Positions 6,851 through 8,036 of a DNA stretch of 8,036 nucleotides are shown piece after piece. The notes under the pieces are model-generated. The model was not told the DNA's origin and did not search any database. It saw only the letters and a program-made list of their open reading frames with translations. Within the stretch, counting starts at the first letter, position 1, and the number at the start of each line of letters is the position of its first letter. The DNA is taken from contig DAOVAK010000100.1 of NCBI GenBank assembly GCA_030671095.1, positions 1 through 8,036 on the forward strand, written 5' to 3'. The DNA comes from Deltaproteobacteria bacterium (GTDB lineage Bacteria > Desulfobacterota > DSM-4660 > Desulfatiglandales > HGW-15). The position numbers and the translations under genes were made by a program.

Positions 6851-7158
6851 TTACATCTGATACCTTCCTGGTGATCAGGAACCCTCCAAAACCCGCTGAT
6901 TTCAGTAAGGATACCTAATTGGATGGTGGATCAGGGCCATTCAAGCCCTTTAACGCGAAAACCTTTCATTGGCACATCCAAAAACCTTGGTTTACAAGAA
7001 GAATGCTTGAATGGATTTGATTTCGGCTCAAGTAGAGATTTTGGCAAGCTATACCGCAATTCGACGGAAGGTGAGTTATTTTCCCATATTAGAAGTAAGC
7101 TATCATAGGGGCGAGTTCCAGTATTCAAGTACCAGCGGAAAAACTGCTATCGGAAATT

Positions 7159-7198
7159 AGCACCAAATGAGCCAAGCATGGCAGCAGGGTGTTTTTTT
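7159..7198 (+). terminator. Orphan intrinsic-terminator-like hairpin
   Basis: AGCACC (7159-7164) can pair with GGTGTT (7188-7193, one G-U), and inside it GCCA (7171-7174) with TGGC (7179-7182), with internal loops. Seven T residues (7192-7198) follow directly. No recognisable forward gene precedes it; 6939-7158 contains only short, unrecognised frames. It may end an unannotated small RNA or a decayed gene. Confidence 0.45.
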
Positions 7199-7240
7199 CC
7201 TTGTGATGACCAGGTGGAGGGGATAGGTAAAAATTTCTCA

Positions 7241-7271
7241 TTGACACCTATTCTAATATGTAATATTGCAT
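7241..7271 (+). promoter_or_regulatory. Candidate promoter and PadR-type operator
   Basis: TTGACA (7241-7246) is followed at 17-nt spacing by TATTGC (7264-7269). Overlapping this -10 is ATGTAATATTGCAT (7258-7271), which matches its own reverse complement at 12 of 14 positions. PadR regulators commonly bind ATGT/ACAT-type palindromes and repress their own genes. The site lies 31 bp before the padR start, so autoregulation is a reasonable inference. Confidence 0.5.
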
Positions 7272-7301
7272 TTTGTAATAATTCATATCTATAAAAGTAG
7301 C

Positions 7302-7841
7302 ATGAAAACGAAACCATCCACTGAATACGTACTGCTGGGAGCCCTTTTCTTGGGCCCGAAACATGGTTACGAGATCATGCAGTTTTTAGAATCTGCCCTA
7401 GAATCAACTTGGGAGGTGAGTACAAGCCAACTATACCTACTCCTAAAACGGCTTGAGCATGATGGTCTCTTAGAGTCCAATTTGGAAACGCAGGAAACGC
7501 GTCCTTCGAAACGTGTTTTTTCTTTGACCTCTAAGGGTAAAAAGGCCTTTTTGGAGTGGTTGCGAATCCCGGTTGAACATATCCGTGATCTCCGCATCGA
7601 ATTTCTGGCCAAGCTATTTTTTTTCCAAAGCTTTTCACTGAATGGAGGCAACGAACTGATAAAGGGCCAAGTTACCTCTTTAAAGGATATTAAGAAAAAG
7701 CTGCAGAAGAAGAATAAAAGAGAATCTGAGGCTTTTAGAAAACTTGTTTTCGAAATCAAATTGATGACTATTGAGACCTGGCAAGAATGGCTTCACAAAA
7801 AGGCAAAACCTTTTATGAGAAAGGTTCGGACACATGATTGA
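7302..7841 (+). CDS. PadR-family winged-helix transcriptional regulator
   Basis: Starting at the ATG at 7302 the product has 179 residues. An in-frame TTG at 7266 would add 12 residues, but it overlaps the candidate promoter/operator, and the family normally begins close to STEYVLLGALFLGPKHGYEI, so the later start is preferred. Its ribosome binding site is weak. Residues 8-85 form the PadR winged helix: GYEI helix, VSTSQLYLLLKRLEHDGLL as recognition helix, then a beta wing (TRPSKRVFSLTSKGKKAFLEWL). Residues about 92-170 are a charged helical C-terminal region of the Vir_AcT-like type (EHIRDLRIEFLAKLFFFQSF, then a Lys-rich coiled-coil-like segment), used for dimerisation and effector sensing. 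PadR proteins usually repress adjacent genes in response to small molecules such as phenolic acids; the effector here is unknown. It overlaps the next gene by 8 bp and is probably co-transcribed with it. Confidence 0.92.
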   Translation: MKTKPSTEYVLLGALFLGPKHGYEIMQFLESALESTWEVSTSQLYLLLKRLEHDGLLESNLETQETRPSKRVFSLTSKGKKAFLEWLRIPVEHIRDLRIEFLAKLFFFQSFSLNGGNELIKGQVTSLKDIKKKLQKKNKRESEAFRKLVFEIKLMTIETWQEWLHKKAKPFMRKVRTHD

Positions 7842-8036
7842 TGTATATGATGAGATCAGGCTAAAGGTGCACGAATTATGTAAATCTCAAAACCTCCTTG
7901 ACCAGGCGGTACGGGTACGTGCACGCGCGCTGAGTACCGAGGAAGCGATAGGAAATCCTGAAGCCGATGATTTTCCTCTGCAAAAGGGTAAAGAGAAACT
8001 CATGCAGGCCGAATTTCTTGATGCCGTGGGACAGGC
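7834..8036 (+). CDS. Unrecognised protein, 3' end beyond window
   Basis: The frame opens at the ATG at 7834, inside the last codons of padR (8-bp overlap), and stays open to the window end: 67 complete codons. The visible part begins MIDVYDEIRLKVHELC and contains TEEAIGNPEADDFPLQKGKE followed by KLMQAEF. The GNPExDDFP-KGKE segment resembles, from memory, conserved proteins of anaerobes with no firm function, some described as putative metal-chelation (DUF364-type) proteins; I cannot confirm this. It has no signal peptide. The translational overlap with PadR suggests it is the operon partner and the likely target of PadR control. Confidence 0.75.
   Translation, partial: MIDVYDEIRLKVHELCKSQNLLDQAVRVRARALSTEEAIGNPEADDFPLQKGKEKLMQAEFLDAVGQ

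Larger units (their letters stand above)
6707..6941. repeat. Composite inverted-repeat block, gene-free
   Basis: GGCCCTGATCCACCATC at 6711-6727 is repeated as its exact reverse complement at 6922-6938, 194 bp apart. With a one-base bulge the match extends by AAT on the outside. The interior carries three further foldable units: an imperfect palindrome at 6741-6782, a hairpin repeat around 6794-6850, and TTCCTG-gtgat-CAGGAA at 6865-6881. No coding frame is credible. It resembles dispersed, non-coding, MITE- or REP-like repeats rather than a gene. Confidence 0.7.

Noticed and set aside
6923..7108. Forward 61-codon open frame beginning MVDQGHSSPL
   Set aside because: It starts inside the inverted-repeat arm, lacks a ribosome binding site, has no recognisable domain and overlaps an equally long reverse frame.
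6931..7128. Reverse 65-codon open frame beginning MNTGTRPYDS
   Set aside because: No recognisable family or ribosome binding site; it runs into the repeat arm. A decayed fragment cannot be excluded, but it is not supported.
7266..7301. Upstream TTG start extending PadR by 12 residues
   Set aside because: It would place coding sequence in the candidate promoter/operator; the added residues do not match the family N-terminus.

Overview
The window looks like a chromosomal accessory or intergenic-rich stretch from an anaerobic bacterium, most likely of the Desulfobacterota (deltaproteobacterial sulfate-reducer-like lineages). This is an inference from gene types: a UbiD-family (de)carboxylase, a flavoredoxin-like flavin reductase, an IS200/RAYT-like element of a kind I associate with that group, and palindromic dispersed repeats. 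No rRNA, tRNA or marker gene is present to prove it. No CRISPR array or intact autonomous transposon was seen.

Layout. Positions 1-379 hold a leader without a convincing gene, ending in a strong Shine-Dalgarno. Positions 380-3610 (+) encode a 1076-residue predicted lipoprotein with TPR-like repeats followed by a CHAT (caspase-like) peptidase domain with an apparent His922/Cys973 dyad. Positions 3717-4210 are a compact mobile-element derivative: 24-bp terminal inverted repeats enclose the fused N- and C-terminal ends of an IS200/RAYT-like transposase whose catalytic middle is deleted. Positions 4406-5809 (+) encode a UbiD-family prenylated-FMN-dependent decarboxylase with its catalytic residues intact. 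It is preceded by a GC-rich hairpin and by a small inverted repeat directly upstream of its ribosome binding site. Positions 6054-6626 (-) encode a flavin reductase/flavoredoxin-like protein, convergent with ubiD. Positions 6627-7301 carry no convincing gene but are full of structure: a 17-bp inverted repeat 194 bp apart that encloses two imperfect palindromes and a hairpin, then an orphan terminator-like hairpin. Positions 7302-7841 (+) encode a PadR-family regulator with a probable autoregulatory operator. It overlaps by 8 bp the start of an unrecognised gene that runs off the window end.

How the genes may work together. I see no single multi-gene system spanning the window; the genes appear to be separate transcription units. 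Possible links are local: PadR with its overlapping downstream gene (a likely operon), and, more speculatively, the flavin reductase with the flavin-dependent UbiD enzyme. The most unusual items are the exported (lipoprotein) CHAT protease without a visible partner, the internally deleted transposase element with intact ends, and the composite inverted-repeat block in 6707-6941.
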